A stretch of DNA of 36,226 nucleotides from Kitasatospora sp. GP82 (GCF_029892105.1 NZ_JARZAJ010000057.1:1-36226), one strand, 5' to 3'. Positions 24,532 through 32,726 are shown, counted from the first letter of the stretch. Made by a program: numbers and translations. The notes: generated by a model not told the origin, from the letters alone.

Positions 24532-25155
24532 CTACGCGGCGTCGAGGCCGTGCAGTTGGGCCTGCGCGTCGGCCAGGGTGGTCTTCGGGACGCCGATCAG
24601 TACCTGCGGGGAGCCGATTTCCCCGCTCGGGCAGAAGCGGGCGTCCTTGAAGACGGGGATGGGCAGGGCCAGGACTCCCTCGTTGCGGAACAGGACGAGG
24701 AGGTTGCCGGTCGTGCAGCTCGCGTTCGGGGCGATCGGCGGGGAGGAGAGCCAGGTGACGGGCTGGTAGACCGAATGTCCCACCGGTACCACAGTGCCGT
24801 GCGCCCGGTCGGTGGAGAAGATGCCATCGCCCAGGACACCGGTGGTCAGCCTGGTGAACTCGCCGCTCGTGTGGTCGGTCCGCAGATCGGCGGGCCCGTA
24901 CATCACGCAGTTCTGCCTCGAGGTGTTGGTGAGCTTGATGACGCCGGTCCACCGGCCATCGGCACTCTTGTTCAGACCGATCATCTTGGGCGCGATGTCG
25001 CTCTCCGACTCGGAGTTGCCGCACAGAGCGACGTCATGGCCACTTGACCGCGCCGCAGATCCGGCGGCACTGGCGGGGCCGCTGAAGGCGGTGAGGGTGA
25101 GGACGGTGGTCGCGGCGAGAGCCGCGGCGGTGAACAGACGACGGTGAGCCGACAT
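24532..25155 (-). CDS. Secreted DUF4232-like protein
   Basis: 207 residues from ATG 25155 behind an AGGGGG site. The signal peptide is clear (LFTAAALAATTVLTLTAFSG, cleavage near ASAA). The mature part is a beta-sandwich of the DUF4232 type: GVIKLTNTSRQNCVMYGPAD, then GTVVPVGHSVYQPVTWLSSP and CTTGNLLVLFRNEGVLALP. Several Cys residues suggest disulfides. These secreted actinomycete proteins have no assigned biochemical function. No lipobox, so it is released rather than lipid-anchored. It is flanked by its own terminator and not in an operon. Confidence 0.8.
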   Translation of the reverse strand: MSAHRRLFTAAALAATTVLTLTAFSGPASAAGSAARSSGHDVALCGNSESESDIAPKMIGLNKSADGRWTGVIKLTNTSRQNCVMYGPADLRTDHTSGEFTRLTTGVLGDGIFSTDRAHGTVVPVGHSVYQPVTWLSSPPIAPNASCTTGNLLVLFRNEGVLALPIPVFKDARFCPSGEIGSPQVLIGVPKTTLADAQAQLHGLDAA

Positions 25156-25256
25156 GGTGAACCCCCTGAGTTTTCCGGCCTGTTGCTCACAAGAGGCCGG
25201 GTTCGCCGTTGCTGGTATCTCTCTACACGCAGCCCCGGCCCGCCCGGTCGCGCCTG

Positions 25257-25412
25257 TTACAGTTCCGTGACGGGCGAGTTGTGCCGAGGCCGCGCCACCA
25301 GTCCTGTACCTCCTCGCTTCGGGTCGACCACCACTGCCGTTCCCGTGGCCGGGTCCCAGCCCTCGACACGCACCGTACGGCCGAACCAGGAGGAGGAGAG
25401 GGCGCACAGAGA
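25257..25412 (-). pseudogene. C-terminal scrap of a small protein
   Basis: The leftward frame gives SSSWFGRTVRVEGWDPATGT, then AVVVDPKRGGTGLVARPRHN and SPVTEL with a stop at 25257. It looks like the end of a compact beta-rich protein, but there is no start codon or ribosome-binding site upstream, so it is probably truncated. Confidence 0.3.
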
Positions 25413-25481
25413 GGGCTGTCAGAATTTCCGGGCACCTTCGGCCTCGGGGAACATCGGTACAGCGGTTGGCGCTGAGATCGA

Positions 25482-26408
25482 TCATGGTCCGATCGGCGCG
25501 AGTGTGCTGACGCGGTTCTCGTACTCACGGCGGGCCTTGCGCTGGGCCGGAACAGCCGGGACACCCTGGCCGCCGTCGAGCGGCTGGCAGCGGGCGAGGA
25601 GGTGACGGTGCACGGCCGGGACGGCGGTGACGCGCAGGGTGTAGCCCTGGCCGCGCCGAACGGTTGTCCCTTGGTCGAGCGCGGCGCGCGCTGCGGGCTC
25701 CAGGTCGACGGCACGGAGGAAGTCGGCGACCTTGCCCGGCATGTCGAGGGTGACCGGTAGTTCTGGGGCGGGGGCGTCCGGGTCGGCGGCCGTGTGCTCG
25801 GGCAGGAGGTCGGCGACAGCCGTGCGGATGGCGCCGCGGCTGACGCCGTGGTCGCGGGCGAGGGCGGCGATGGAGCGGCCCTCCAGATACGCGGTGCGCA
25901 CGGCGCCGGTTGTTTCGGCCGCCACGGCGGGGCGGCGGCCGCCCTTGCTGCCCTTGGCCTCGGCTGCCCGCAGCCCGTCGTACGTCAGCTCGCGCTGGAG
26001 GTCGCGCTGGAGTTCGCCGGCGGCCGCCAGGGTCTGCACCATGAACTTCACGGTGGACAGCAACTCGCCGGTGCGCGGGTGACGGGCGGTGAGGTCCATC
26101 GCGGAGAACGCGCCGTCGTGGATGCGCAGGGCCAGGCGGTCGCGGTGGAGGACGTCGAGCACGTCGAGGATGTGCTGATTGCCGCGTACGAGGCGGAACA
26201 TCTCGGAGATGTGCACGGTGTCGCCGGGCCGCGCGTGGGTGAGCAGCTCGCGGAACTTCGGCCGCTGGAGCGGATGGAGGTGGCTGGAGGTGCCGGGGTC
26301 TTCCTCGAAGACGACCGGGTCCTCGATCCCGGCCTCGTCCAGGACGAGGTCCCGGCGGGCGGTGGACTGCTGGTCGGTCGAGACCCGCTTGTAGATGAGG
26401 TTCGCCAC
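25482..26408 (-). CDS. Serine recombinase (resolvase/invertase family)
   Basis: 308 residues from GTG 26408. Residues 1-140 are the catalytic domain: IYKRVSTDQQSTARR has the nucleophilic Ser near residue 10, and HISEMFRLVRGNQHILDVLD matches the SRLxR-type region with variations. LTYDGLRAAEAKGSKGGRRP leads into a helix-turn-helix (RSIAALARDHGVSRGAIRTA) near residues 175-205. A C-terminal extension of about 95 residues (ELPVTLDMPGKVADFLRAVD) is longer than in classic Tn3 resolvases and of unknown role. The protein cuts and rejoins DNA at paired sites; a plausible site lies upstream at 26541. Confidence 0.88.
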   Translation of the reverse strand: MANLIYKRVSTDQQSTARRDLVLDEAGIEDPVVFEEDPGTSSHLHPLQRPKFRELLTHARPGDTVHISEMFRLVRGNQHILDVLDVLHRDRLALRIHDGAFSAMDLTARHPRTGELLSTVKFMVQTLAAAGELQRDLQRELTYDGLRAAEAKGSKGGRRPAVAAETTGAVRTAYLEGRSIAALARDHGVSRGAIRTAVADLLPEHTAADPDAPAPELPVTLDMPGKVADFLRAVDLEPAARAALDQGTTVRRGQGYTLRVTAVPAVHRHLLARCQPLDGGQGVPAVPAQRKARREYENRVSTLAPIGP

Positions 26409-26540
26409 CCGGAGTGCCCTTTCACGCGGAGGATTGGACCTTACTTGTCGTCAAACCCTGTCAGCAATCACCATCGGATCTGATTGGATTCGGGCTCTAC
26501 CGATCCCGGAAATCCACGGGTTCATTGGACGTCCGGTTGC

Positions 26541-26570
26541 CCTGTCGTCAAACGATCGATTGACGACAGG
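26541..26570. promoter_or_regulatory. Candidate recombination (res-type) site or operator of the serine recombinase
   Basis: 30-bp near-perfect palindrome: arms CCTGTCGTCAA and TTGACGACAGG around ACGATCGA, with one mismatched pair. The centre is AT, as at the crossover of many resolvase sites. A half-site, CTTGTCGTCAA, recurs at 26444-26454, close to the gene start. The size and layout (site I plus an accessory site upstream of the recombinase) fit a res region. Autoregulation is equally possible. Confidence 0.55.
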
Positions 26571-26579
26571 CGCTGGGGG

Positions 26580-27110
26580 TCATGCGGCGGACCCGTCGGT
26601 TGTCGGCGTCGCGGTGCGAGCCGCTGGCTCGATACGGCGGCTCGCGGGTGTCGGGATGGCGATGTTGCGCATGAGGAGGAGCGCCGCGAAGGCGAGCAGT
26701 CCGGCGGTGGCTCCGCTCCAGGCGATGGTGGATCCGATCGCAGCGGTGGGCGTGGCGTGATAGCTCATCAGGGACTGGCCGCAAGCCAGGCCGAACGCGC
26801 CGCCGATCTGCTTGGTGAGGGCGGAGCCCGCGGTGGCGGTGCCCATGTCGGCGTGTGGGACGCAGTTCTGGGTCGCGATGGTGATGCCGCCCGTGGCCGG
26901 TCCGGTGCGTCCGGCGATCAGTAGCCATACGCACATCCATGCTGGCGGTGTCGCAGCGTCGAGAGTGAAGAAGGCGGCGGTGCCGAGGGTGAGCAGTCCG
27001 GCGCCGGCCAGGAGTGCGGGCTTTGCGTGTCCGCTGCGCAGGACGGCGGCGGCGGTGAGCCGGTTGCCCAGCGTCATGCCGATGAGCGGGGGGAGGAGCA
27101 GGCGGATCAG
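26580..27110 (-). pseudogene. MFS exporter (EmrB/QacA-type), C-terminal half only
   Basis: Leftward membrane segments: AVLRSGHAKPALLAGAGLLT, then GTAAFFTLDA, TGPATGGITIATQNCVPHAD and MGTATAGSALTKQIGGAFGL. The last is the conserved MGxATAxxxxxRQxGGxxG region of 14-TM drug exporters. The N-terminal half is missing; homology ends near 27110, where an unrelated rightward fragment starts. It retains the stop at 26580. Non-functional. Confidence 0.75.
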
Positions 27111-27116
27111 CACCAA

Positions 27117-27255
27117 GTCACACGAATCGGTGGTGCGAGCGCTCCGGGAAGCCAACCGAAAACTGCACGTGGAGAACGAGCGGCTCCGCAACGACCTCGC
27201 CGTGGCCCTCGGACAGCTCCGCGACCTCCGTCGAGGCCTTGACGCCTCCGTGTGA
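27117..27255 (+). pseudogene. C-terminal fragment of a DUF6262-like recombinase-associated protein
   Basis: The rightward frame reads VVRALREANRKLHVENERLR, then NDLAVALGQLRDLRRG and stops at 27255. This basic coiled-coil tail resembles the third protein of Tn554-like tyrosine-recombinase operons. Only about 45 codons remain, joined directly to the broken MFS gene on the opposite strand. Confidence 0.45.
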
Positions 27256-27346
27256 CTGAGTCCGTCAGCTTCGCCGCCAACAAATCGGCACAACTTCCCA
27301 TCTACATAGGCAAGCTGACGTGATCTGTCGATCAGCTCGGGGGCCC

Positions 27347-28078
27347 TCAGAGATCCGAGGCGTCAATCCAACAAATCGTCGCCACCAGATCGGGAGCCTT
27401 GTCAGTTGCTTCGGCTGCCAGAAGTGCCCAGTCCCGGCATTCGGCCACGATCCGAGCCCAGGGCAACTGGCGGTCGATGTCCCAGTCGATGCCCGGACCC
27501 CGACGCCAGAAGGCCCCGTTGTTCGGCTTGATCTGCCACACCTGGAAATAGAGCACCGCCTGGCCGTGAGCGGCAAGATCCCTGATGACCTCAGCAAGGT
27601 GAGCCGTCGGCCATGCCGGGTCCAGGTTCCCCAGCGGGGCCCGCAGCGCAGCAGCCCGGGGCGGGATCACGAGCTCGCGGACGCCGAGATCCGTCAGCGC
27701 CCAGCGAAGCGCCTCTCCTTCGCTGTCATCGGGGGCCTCCCCTCGCTGCCGGAAGGCTTCATAGGCTCGTTGAAGATCGGGCACGGCACGCTGGATCTCC
27801 AGGCCCGCCAAGGCTTCGGCCGCCCATTGGCGAACAGTGGCGTTCTCGCTGTCCAACAGGCCGATCAGCACGTCTCCCGGCCGCGGATCCTTCAGCGCAG
27901 TGAAGACCTCGATGGCGCAGAGCTGCCCGAACGCCCCCAGGTGAGGCACTGCCGCGATCAACTCGTCAAGCACCTCTGGCCCCATGGCGATCAGCGCATG
28001 CTGGGCGTCTTCTGCCACTTCGCTCGAATCCGCATCGAGCTCGCCAACCCGCTGAGCAATCGTGCCGTCCATGGCCAC
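27347..28078 (-). CDS. HEAT-repeat protein
   Basis: 243 residues from GTG 28078 (ATG 28072 is in frame). The N-terminal half shows HEAT-like helix pairs: EDAQHALIAMGPEVLDELIA, then CAIEVFTALKDPRPGDVLIG and LLDSENATVRQWAAEALAGL. The C-terminal 100 residues are different (AHGQAVLYFQVWQIKPNNGA, then WDIDRQLPWARIVAECRDWA), perhaps a small alpha/beta domain. Cytosolic, probably a protein-interaction module. The gene is complete and stands alone. Codon bias is somewhat weaker than in neighbouring conserved genes. Confidence 0.75.
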   Translation of the reverse strand: MAMDGTIAQRVGELDADSSEVAEDAQHALIAMGPEVLDELIAAVPHLGAFGQLCAIEVFTALKDPRPGDVLIGLLDSENATVRQWAAEALAGLEIQRAVPDLQRAYEAFRQRGEAPDDSEGEALRWALTDLGVRELVIPPRAAALRAPLGNLDPAWPTAHLAEVIRDLAAHGQAVLYFQVWQIKPNNGAFWRRGPGIDWDIDRQLPWARIVAECRDWALLAAEATDKAPDLVATICWIDASDL

Positions 28079-28428
28079 GGAGTCTGGCCCATGTCATCCA
28101 CCGCGACCAGTCAATAATCCAGGCACCTCGCGCCCACGACAGGTACGAGCCCTCGGCTCAGCCGACTGGGGCCCACCGCTCATCGACCCGCCGAGCGATA
28201 CCTGTCTGACACTGTCAGCCACGCAAAGTCGCAGGTGAAGCCGACCACCAGCAGTGACAGATACAGATACCGGCCTGCTCATCAGTTAAGAACTCAACCG
28301 GCACGGGCCGGAGGGTAGCCGGGCTGACGCCGGATCAGTTAGCCGTCACTCGAACCCCTGCGCGGAAGATCTCTCCCGTGGTATCGGCCTCCGGGACCAT
28401 GATCGTTCTCACCGATAACCACGGTTCC
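28079..28428. other. Gap without a gene
   Basis: No frame has convincing codon bias or resemblance. The promoter of the HEAT-repeat gene should lie in its left part, but none is clear. No tRNA or attachment-site-like sequence is found except the 17-bp direct repeat starting at 28429. Confidence 0.35.
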
Positions 28429-28445
28429 ATTGATCCCCGAGGCCG
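28429..28445 (+). repeat. 17-bp direct repeat, copy 1
   Basis: ATTGATCCCCGAGGCCG, repeated exactly at 29038-29054. Copy 1 overlaps the 3' end of the integrase fossil (encoding GLGDQ leftward). Confidence 0.8.
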
Positions 28446-28815
28446 GATTCAAGGTCTCGTTCCAGGAGAGCGAGGGCGGAGTTCGCGTATCGAATCGCGG
28501 TCTTCTCGCTGAGGCCGAAGACCTCAGCGAGGTGGAGCGGATCGGGGCCGTGGGCGAGGGCTTCTTCGAGCTGGCGGTCCATGCGGAGTCGTTCCAGGGT
28601 GGCGGTCTGGCGGTGCAGAGCTGGCCCGGCGACCGAGTTCCTACTAATGGGGCCGGATGGTGCCGTCCGTCAGCCCGGCCGACGCCCGCGCGAGCACGAA
28701 CCCGGCCAGCGCGTCGGTCTCGAACTGCTCCAGCTCGTCCGCAGAGACCGGAGTCCGCACGTCGCGGAGGTCCCGCACGACAGCCAGTGCCGCCAACCCG
28801 AGCCTCCTCACCTTC
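28440..28815 (-). pseudogene. Tyrosine recombinase fossil with a large internal deletion
   Basis: Leftward, an N-terminal fragment (LAALAVVRDLRDVRTPVSAD, then ELEQFETDALAGFVLARASA and GLTDGTIR) ends in a stop after about 50 codons. A C-terminal fragment begins within about 40 bases: ERLRMDRQLEEALAHGPDPL, then HLAEVFGLSEKTAIRYANSA. Both ends match actinomycete site-specific integrases in which several hundred catalytic-domain residues lie between these parts. The catalytic Arg/His/Tyr set is gone, so the protein is dead. Confidence 0.6.
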
Positions 28816-29037
28816 ACTCGACCCGCCGATCGGTCGGACGAGATGAGAACGCTTCAGGAATCCCGAAGTTACGTCACCTGGCGGGAGACCACACGAAGGA
28901 GGAGAAACCCCCTGGCCACGGGGCTCGGCACTCAGCGGGGCTCAGAAGAACTCGCGGGATGTCGCACATTGGGCTCACCTTGGCCGGACCCGTGGTGGTC
29001 AAGCTCGCCACGCTTACCGCTACGTAACCGCTGCCCG

Positions 29038-29054
29038 ATTGATCCCCGAGGCCG
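29038..29054 (+). repeat. 17-bp direct repeat, copy 2
   Basis: Exact copy of 28429-28445, 609 bases away. It lies just upstream of the 29149 gene. The two copies bracket the integrase fossil. Confidence 0.8.
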
Positions 29055-29148
29055 TATCAGAAGCCTTCGCGGCCCGCAGACGCGCGGCTACGATGCATGG
29101 CAGGTATTTCCAAACCGTCACGGCAACTCCGGGCCACGTGGAGGGCAG

Positions 29149-29352
29149 ATGGCTATCAGGATTGACCGAAGCCTTGCCGATGAACTCAAAGAGCGAAAGC
29201 TTGTCTTGGAGGAGCGGCGAGAGGGCAGGACGCCGGTCATTCACGTATGCCTGGATCGGAGCCATGGGCGATACAGCGGTAAGTCGGTCGGCCACGTCCG
29301 CCCAGGCGCAGACGGTCTATGGGTGGCATATGGGCAGCACATCGCATCATAG
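29149..29352 (+). CDS. Unknown small protein (first of an overlapping pair)
   Basis: 67 residues from ATG 29149 preceded by GGAGGG. The sequence starts MAIRIDRSLADELKERKLVL, continues EERREGRTPVIHVCLDRSHG and ends PGADGLWVAYGQHIAS. Third-position GC is clearly lower than in most of the window (codons such as GCT, ATT, CTT, AAA), suggesting recent acquisition. Its end overlaps the next gene by 23 bases in a different frame. A TACGAT (about 29091) could be a -10. No family recognised. A frameshifted single gene is the alternative. Confidence 0.4.
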   Translation: MAIRIDRSLADELKERKLVLEERREGRTPVIHVCLDRSHGRYSGKSVGHVRPGADGLWVAYGQHIAS

Positions 29353-29674
29353 CGAGCTGTCCCGAAGGGAACCAAACGCGCAGAAGGCTATAGACACGGT
29401 CATCGACGGTCAGGGCGCCCACTACGGCGACATCCTGGAGGCTGTGGAGGCGGAGACGGGTCGACGGGCGACCTACACCATCCACTTCAGCAGCGTGGAA
29501 ATCGGTGAGTGGTTCGGCATGCTCAGCGAACCGAGAGGAATGACCCACCTCGGCGGCGGCAGCGTGCGGTTCACCAACGCTTATTACCGGAGCCGCTCCA
29601 AGTGGAGCGGTGTCTACGTTCAAGGTGATGTCTTCTACTACGACTACGGCTCCTACCCGCTGATCGCCGATTGA
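29330..29674 (+). CDS. Unknown protein (second of the pair)
   Basis: 114 residues from ATG 29330, or a longer form starting further left in the same frame. It begins MGSTSHHSELSRREPNAQKA, then DTVIDGQGAHYGDILEAVEA, RRATYTIHFSSVEIGEWFGM and VYVQGDVFYYDYGSYPLIAD. It looks like a compact alpha/beta protein with many aromatic residues near the C-terminus. Codon use is again less GC-biased. No signal peptide. It resembles no family I can name. The overlap with the 29149 gene suggests a two-component cassette, for example an effector with its partner, which is speculation. Confidence 0.5.
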   Translation: MGSTSHHSELSRREPNAQKAIDTVIDGQGAHYGDILEAVEAETGRRATYTIHFSSVEIGEWFGMLSEPRGMTHLGGGSVRFTNAYYRSRSKWSGVYVQGDVFYYDYGSYPLIAD

Positions 29675-29697
29675 GGCCGAAATGACCGCCCTCGCCT

Positions 29698-30746
29698 AGA
29701 AGACTCGTGAAGATCTTGGGTTCTGGCCTCGCCGCGTAAGCGGCGGGGCCAGACTGCTTCTTGTGGCGACCTGCCCGAGCAGCAACTCGGCGAGAAGGCC
29801 GCGAACGCGGTCGGTCTGCTGGCCCTGGTCGCGGGACAGGACGTCGAGCCGGCCGAGGAGTCCGACGGCCGGGACGGGCGCTGGCGCATCACCCGGGGCA
29901 CCGCCTACGACCGGATGGTGTCCACCGTCGACCCCGAAGCCAGGCACGTGCACAAGACCCGCTCCCACCAGCAGGACGGCTTCAAGGCCCACCTCGCCGT
30001 CGAGCCCGAGACCGGGTTGTACACCGCCGTCGCCCTGCGGCCCGGCGCCGGAGCCGAGCACCACGAGGCCGCCGTCGGCATCGACCTGCTCGCCGACGAG
30101 GACGCCCCAGTGGACGCCTTCGGCGACACCGCCTACTCCACCGGCGACGCGCGCCAGACCCTGCAGCAGGCAGGCCACCGACTGTTCCTCAAACCCGCCC
30201 CGCTACGGCCCGCGGTGCCCGGCGGCTTCACCCTGGACGACTTCGCCATCGACACGACCGTGGCCACCGTGACCTGTCCGGCCGGACACACCGTTGCCCT
30301 CTCTGATCCCAGCGGGCAGCACCACCAGCGCAAGGCCGCGTTCGGGAGCCTGTGCACCGGGTGCCCACTGCGCCAGCGGTGCACCAAGGCCAAGGCAGGC
30401 CGCATCCTGACCATCCGCCCGCACCACGACCTGCTCGCCGCCGCCCGCCACCAGGCAGCCACCGACCCCGACTGGCAGGCTGACTACCGCCGTTGGAGGC
30501 CGCCGGTCGAACGAGCGGTCGCCTGGATCGTCCACCGAGGCAACCGCAGACTCCGCTACCGCGGCACCATCAAGAACGACAGCTGGCTCCACACCCGAGC
30601 CGCCGCACTCAACCTCCGCCGACTGGTCAACCTCGGACTCACACGCACCGGCAGCACCTGGCACCTCACCCCGGCCACCGCATAACCAGAGGGGCCACCC
30701 GGCCTGCAGCCGGACAGCCCCTCAACAAGATCTTCATGAGTCTTCT
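29698..30746 (+). mobile_element. IS1182-family element, internally deleted, both ends intact
   Basis: 21-bp inverted repeats AGAAGACTCGTGAAGATCTT (29698) and the complement of AGAAGACTCATGAAGATCTT (ending 30746), one mismatch. CTAG occurs at both edges (29696-29699 and 30745-30748). Length is about 1.05 kb against the usual 1.6-1.8 kb, because the 5' half of the transposase is missing. It could move only if a full-length relative supplied transposase. Confidence 0.8.
29765..30685 (+). pseudogene. IS1182-family transposase, C-terminal half
   Basis: From about 29765 the frame reads GDLPEQQLGEKAANAVGLLA, then RMVSTVDPEARHVHKTRSHQ, QDGFKAHLAVEPETGLYTAV and DAFGDTAYSTGDARQTLQQA (an Asp of the DDE triad). 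A Cys-rich segment follows (FGSLCTGCPLRQRCTKAKAG), then the terminal KNDSWLHTRAAALNLRRLVN. This is the IS1182 C-terminal layout. The N-terminal domain and start are absent. ATG 29915 opens a shorter frame, but the product would lack catalytic parts. Confidence 0.85.
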
Positions 30747-30925
30747 AGGTCGCCAGGGCGCAGCGTGTGGCTGCTGATCAGGCCGCGCTTGAGGTTGCCG
30801 TCACCGGTGTACTGGCCGATGTAGCCGCACTCGCTGATCAGCATGATGGTGACCGTCGGATCGGACAGCGAGGGGAAGTCCTTCATCCTGCTGACCTTGA
30901 GCATGCCCGAGGTGTAGAAGTCCAT
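30734..30925 (-). pseudogene. Gene fragment interrupted by the IS1182 insertion
   Basis: The leftward frame encodes MDFYTSGMLKVSRMKDFPSL, then SDPTVTIMLISECGYIGQYT and GDGNLKRGLISSHTLRPGDL, with conserved-looking residues. It runs into the IS end and stops there (LEDS). The upstream part (HDRSMDFY) suggests the true start is further right and lost. Joining the DNA across the element would continue the frame (LGEGGHFGL), so the IS truncated it. Family not recognised. Confidence 0.45.
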
Positions 30926-31091
30926 CGACCGATCGTGCACCCAGCCACCAGGCGGCGGCAGGCGATTGGCGAATCCTGGGGTGGGTCGACGGCCGGACTG
31001 GGCACGTGCTCCCGCGCGCCCTTGACGACCTGTCACCCGGGGAGGAGCGTCGGTGCAAAAGCGCGCAATCGGCTTGGTATCGGAGGGCACC

Positions 31092-31355
31092 ATGGACCTA
31101 GAGTTCGTCGGGATCGACCCCAACACGGAGCACGAGGGCTCGCCCACCGTATGGGTGGACAAGGAAGAGCGGGAGCTGGTGTTCCAGGGCTGGGAGTGTG
31201 GTGCCGAGTTGATCGAGCACATCAGCTCGACCAGCTGGGCCGAGGGCCATGCTCCCGGCATCCCCCAGGGCGAAGGGGTGTTCCGCATTCCGGCCCGCAT
31301 GATCCCGATCATCAGGAAGGCGTGCGATGACGCAGAACGTGCCGGACTTCTCTGA
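31092..31355 (+). CDS. Small conserved actinomycete protein upstream of DUF6879/HTH genes
   Basis: 87 residues from ATG 31092 with GGAGGG four bases away; the in-frame ATG/GTG further left lacks support. It begins MDLEFVGIDPNTEHEGSPTV, continues WVDKEERELVFQGWECGAEL and ends IPARMIPIIRKACDDAERAG. I recall very similar small proteins next to DUF6879 and DUF5753-type HTH genes in Streptomyces. No catalytic motif. Probably a regulatory partner of the downstream proteins. It overlaps the DUF6879 gene by 29 bases in another frame. Confidence 0.75.
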   Translation: MDLEFVGIDPNTEHEGSPTVWVDKEERELVFQGWECGAELIEHISSTSWAEGHAPGIPQGEGVFRIPARMIPIIRKACDDAERAGLL

Positions 31356-31854
31356 GCTTCTGGCCGGCGCCCGGCGCTCGGCGGTCCACCTGGAGATGCG
31401 GGATACCTACGCCGGGCAGGACAGCGGCCGGTTCGCCGAATTCCAGCGCACCGGTATCGCCGACCTGGACCCCGACTCGCCGTTCTGGACACCCTGGACG
31501 TCGATGATCCGGGAAGCCATCGGTCGTGGTGTGGCGATCCGCCGGGCGCGAATCGTCTCCGAGCCCGTGACCGACTACGTCAGGTACGAGCACACCCTGA
31601 CCGTGGCCAACGTGAGCATCGGCGAACAGGTCCGCTGGCTGCCCCGCCGCCTGGCGTCGGACATCGCTCTGCCAGGCAACGACTTCTGGCTGTTCGACGG
31701 CAGGATCGTCCGGTTCAACCACTTCACCGGCACGGGGGCGTGGGCCGATCCGAGGGTGGAGATGCGCGAGGACCCCGCCGTGGCGAAGCTCTGCACCGAC
31801 GCCTTCGAGGCGGTCTGGGAGCGCGGAATCGACCACGAGAAGTACACCGTCTAA
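31327..31854 (+). CDS. DUF6879-family protein
   Basis: 175 residues from ATG 31327. It shows the DUF6879 pattern: FSELLAGARRSAVHLEMRDT, then FWTPWTSMIREAIGRGVAIR and RARIVSEPVTDYVRYEHTLT, later GNDFWLFDGRIVRFNHFTGT. This actinomycete-only family is almost always found beside DUF5753 HTH regulators. Its fold resembles inactivated hydrolases, and its biochemical role is unknown. It starts inside the upstream gene and ends 23 bases before the HTH gene, so the three are very likely one operon. Confidence 0.85.
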   Translation: MTQNVPDFSELLAGARRSAVHLEMRDTYAGQDSGRFAEFQRTGIADLDPDSPFWTPWTSMIREAIGRGVAIRRARIVSEPVTDYVRYEHTLTVANVSIGEQVRWLPRRLASDIALPGNDFWLFDGRIVRFNHFTGTGAWADPRVEMREDPAVAKLCTDAFEAVWERGIDHEKYTV

Positions 31855-31877
31855 CCCCACATCAGGACGACCAGCTC

Positions 31878-32726
31878 ATGCCCTCCTCTCCCTCCTCCAG
31901 CGCCCAGGCGGCCCGTGTCGCCGTCGCCGCGCGTCTGCGCGAGCTGATGCTGGACGCCGGGCTTGAAGGGCGGGAGCTGGCCGTCCGGTGCGGATGGAAC
32001 CCGTCCAAGACCTCACGCATCATCAACGCCAAGACACCCCCGTCCGACGCGGATATCAAGGCATGGTGCCGAGCCTGCGACGCCGAGGACCAGGCCGCCG
32101 ACCTCATCGCCACCTCCCGCGCGGTGGAGTCGATGTACATGGAGTGGCGGCGCCTGCACCGCGCCGGGATGCGCAAGGCCCAGGAGACCCTCCTGGCCGA
32201 GTACGAGCAGACGGCGCTGACCCGCGTCTACGTCTCCAACGTCGTCCCCGGCTTCTTCCAGACCACCGCGTACGCGACCGCCCTCCTGCGGATGATCCGC
32301 CAGTTCCAGGGCTACCCCGATGACGTCACCGAGGCGGTCGCCGCCCGTGTCGCCCGCAGCCGCTTCCTGTACGAGGGCGGCCACCGCTTCGTCGTCATCA
32401 TGGAGGAGGCGGTGCTGCGCCACCGGGCCGGAACCCGGGAGACGATGGCCGGCCAGCTGCGCCATCTGCTCGCGGTGCTGCCCCTGCCTTCCGTCACCCT
32501 CGGGATCATCCCCGCCGGGGGCGAGCGCACCATGTGGCCACTGGAAGCCTTCTATCTGCACGACAGCCGGCGCTCCGTCGTGGAAACCCTCACCGCCGAG
32601 ATCAACGTGGTGCAGCCGCGTGAACTCACCGACTACGCACGTGCATTCGAGCAGCTGGCGAAAACGGCCGTCTACGGCCCAGCCGCGAAGGACATCATCA
32701 CCGCGGCTCTCGCCGACTTCGCGTGA
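31878..32726 (+). CDS. HTH transcriptional regulator with DUF5753 domain
   Basis: 283 residues from ATG 31878. Residues 10-60 are an XRE-like HTH (VAARLRELMLDAGLEGRELA, then VRCGWNPSKTSRIINAKTPP). From about 100 the DUF5753 domain follows: EYEQTALTRVYVSNVVPGFF, then QTTAYATALLRMI, FVVIMEEAVLRHRAGTRETM and LGIIPAGGERTMWPLEAFYL. Proteins of this type include WhiJ-like developmental regulators and are typically controlled by small partner proteins encoded next to them. It could control itself and the peptide/methyltransferase genes downstream. Confidence 0.93.
   Translation: MPSSPSSSAQAARVAVAARLRELMLDAGLEGRELAVRCGWNPSKTSRIINAKTPPSDADIKAWCRACDAEDQAADLIATSRAVESMYMEWRRLHRAGMRKAQETLLAEYEQTALTRVYVSNVVPGFFQTTAYATALLRMIRQFQGYPDDVTEAVAARVARSRFLYEGGHRFVVIMEEAVLRHRAGTRETMAGQLRHLLAVLPLPSVTLGIIPAGGERTMWPLEAFYLHDSRRSVVETLTAEINVVQPRELTDYARAFEQLAKTAVYGPAAKDIITAALADFA

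Noticed and set aside
27263..27320. Inverted repeat CGTCAGCTT/AAGCTGACG, 40 bases apart
   Set aside because: Nine bases only, no adjacent intact transposase and no flanking duplication; may be chance or the end of the recombinase fragment.
28300..28430. Possible tRNA 3' end / attachment site near CGAACCCCTGCGCGG
   Set aside because: Does not fold into the remaining arms of a tRNA and is not repeated elsewhere in the window.
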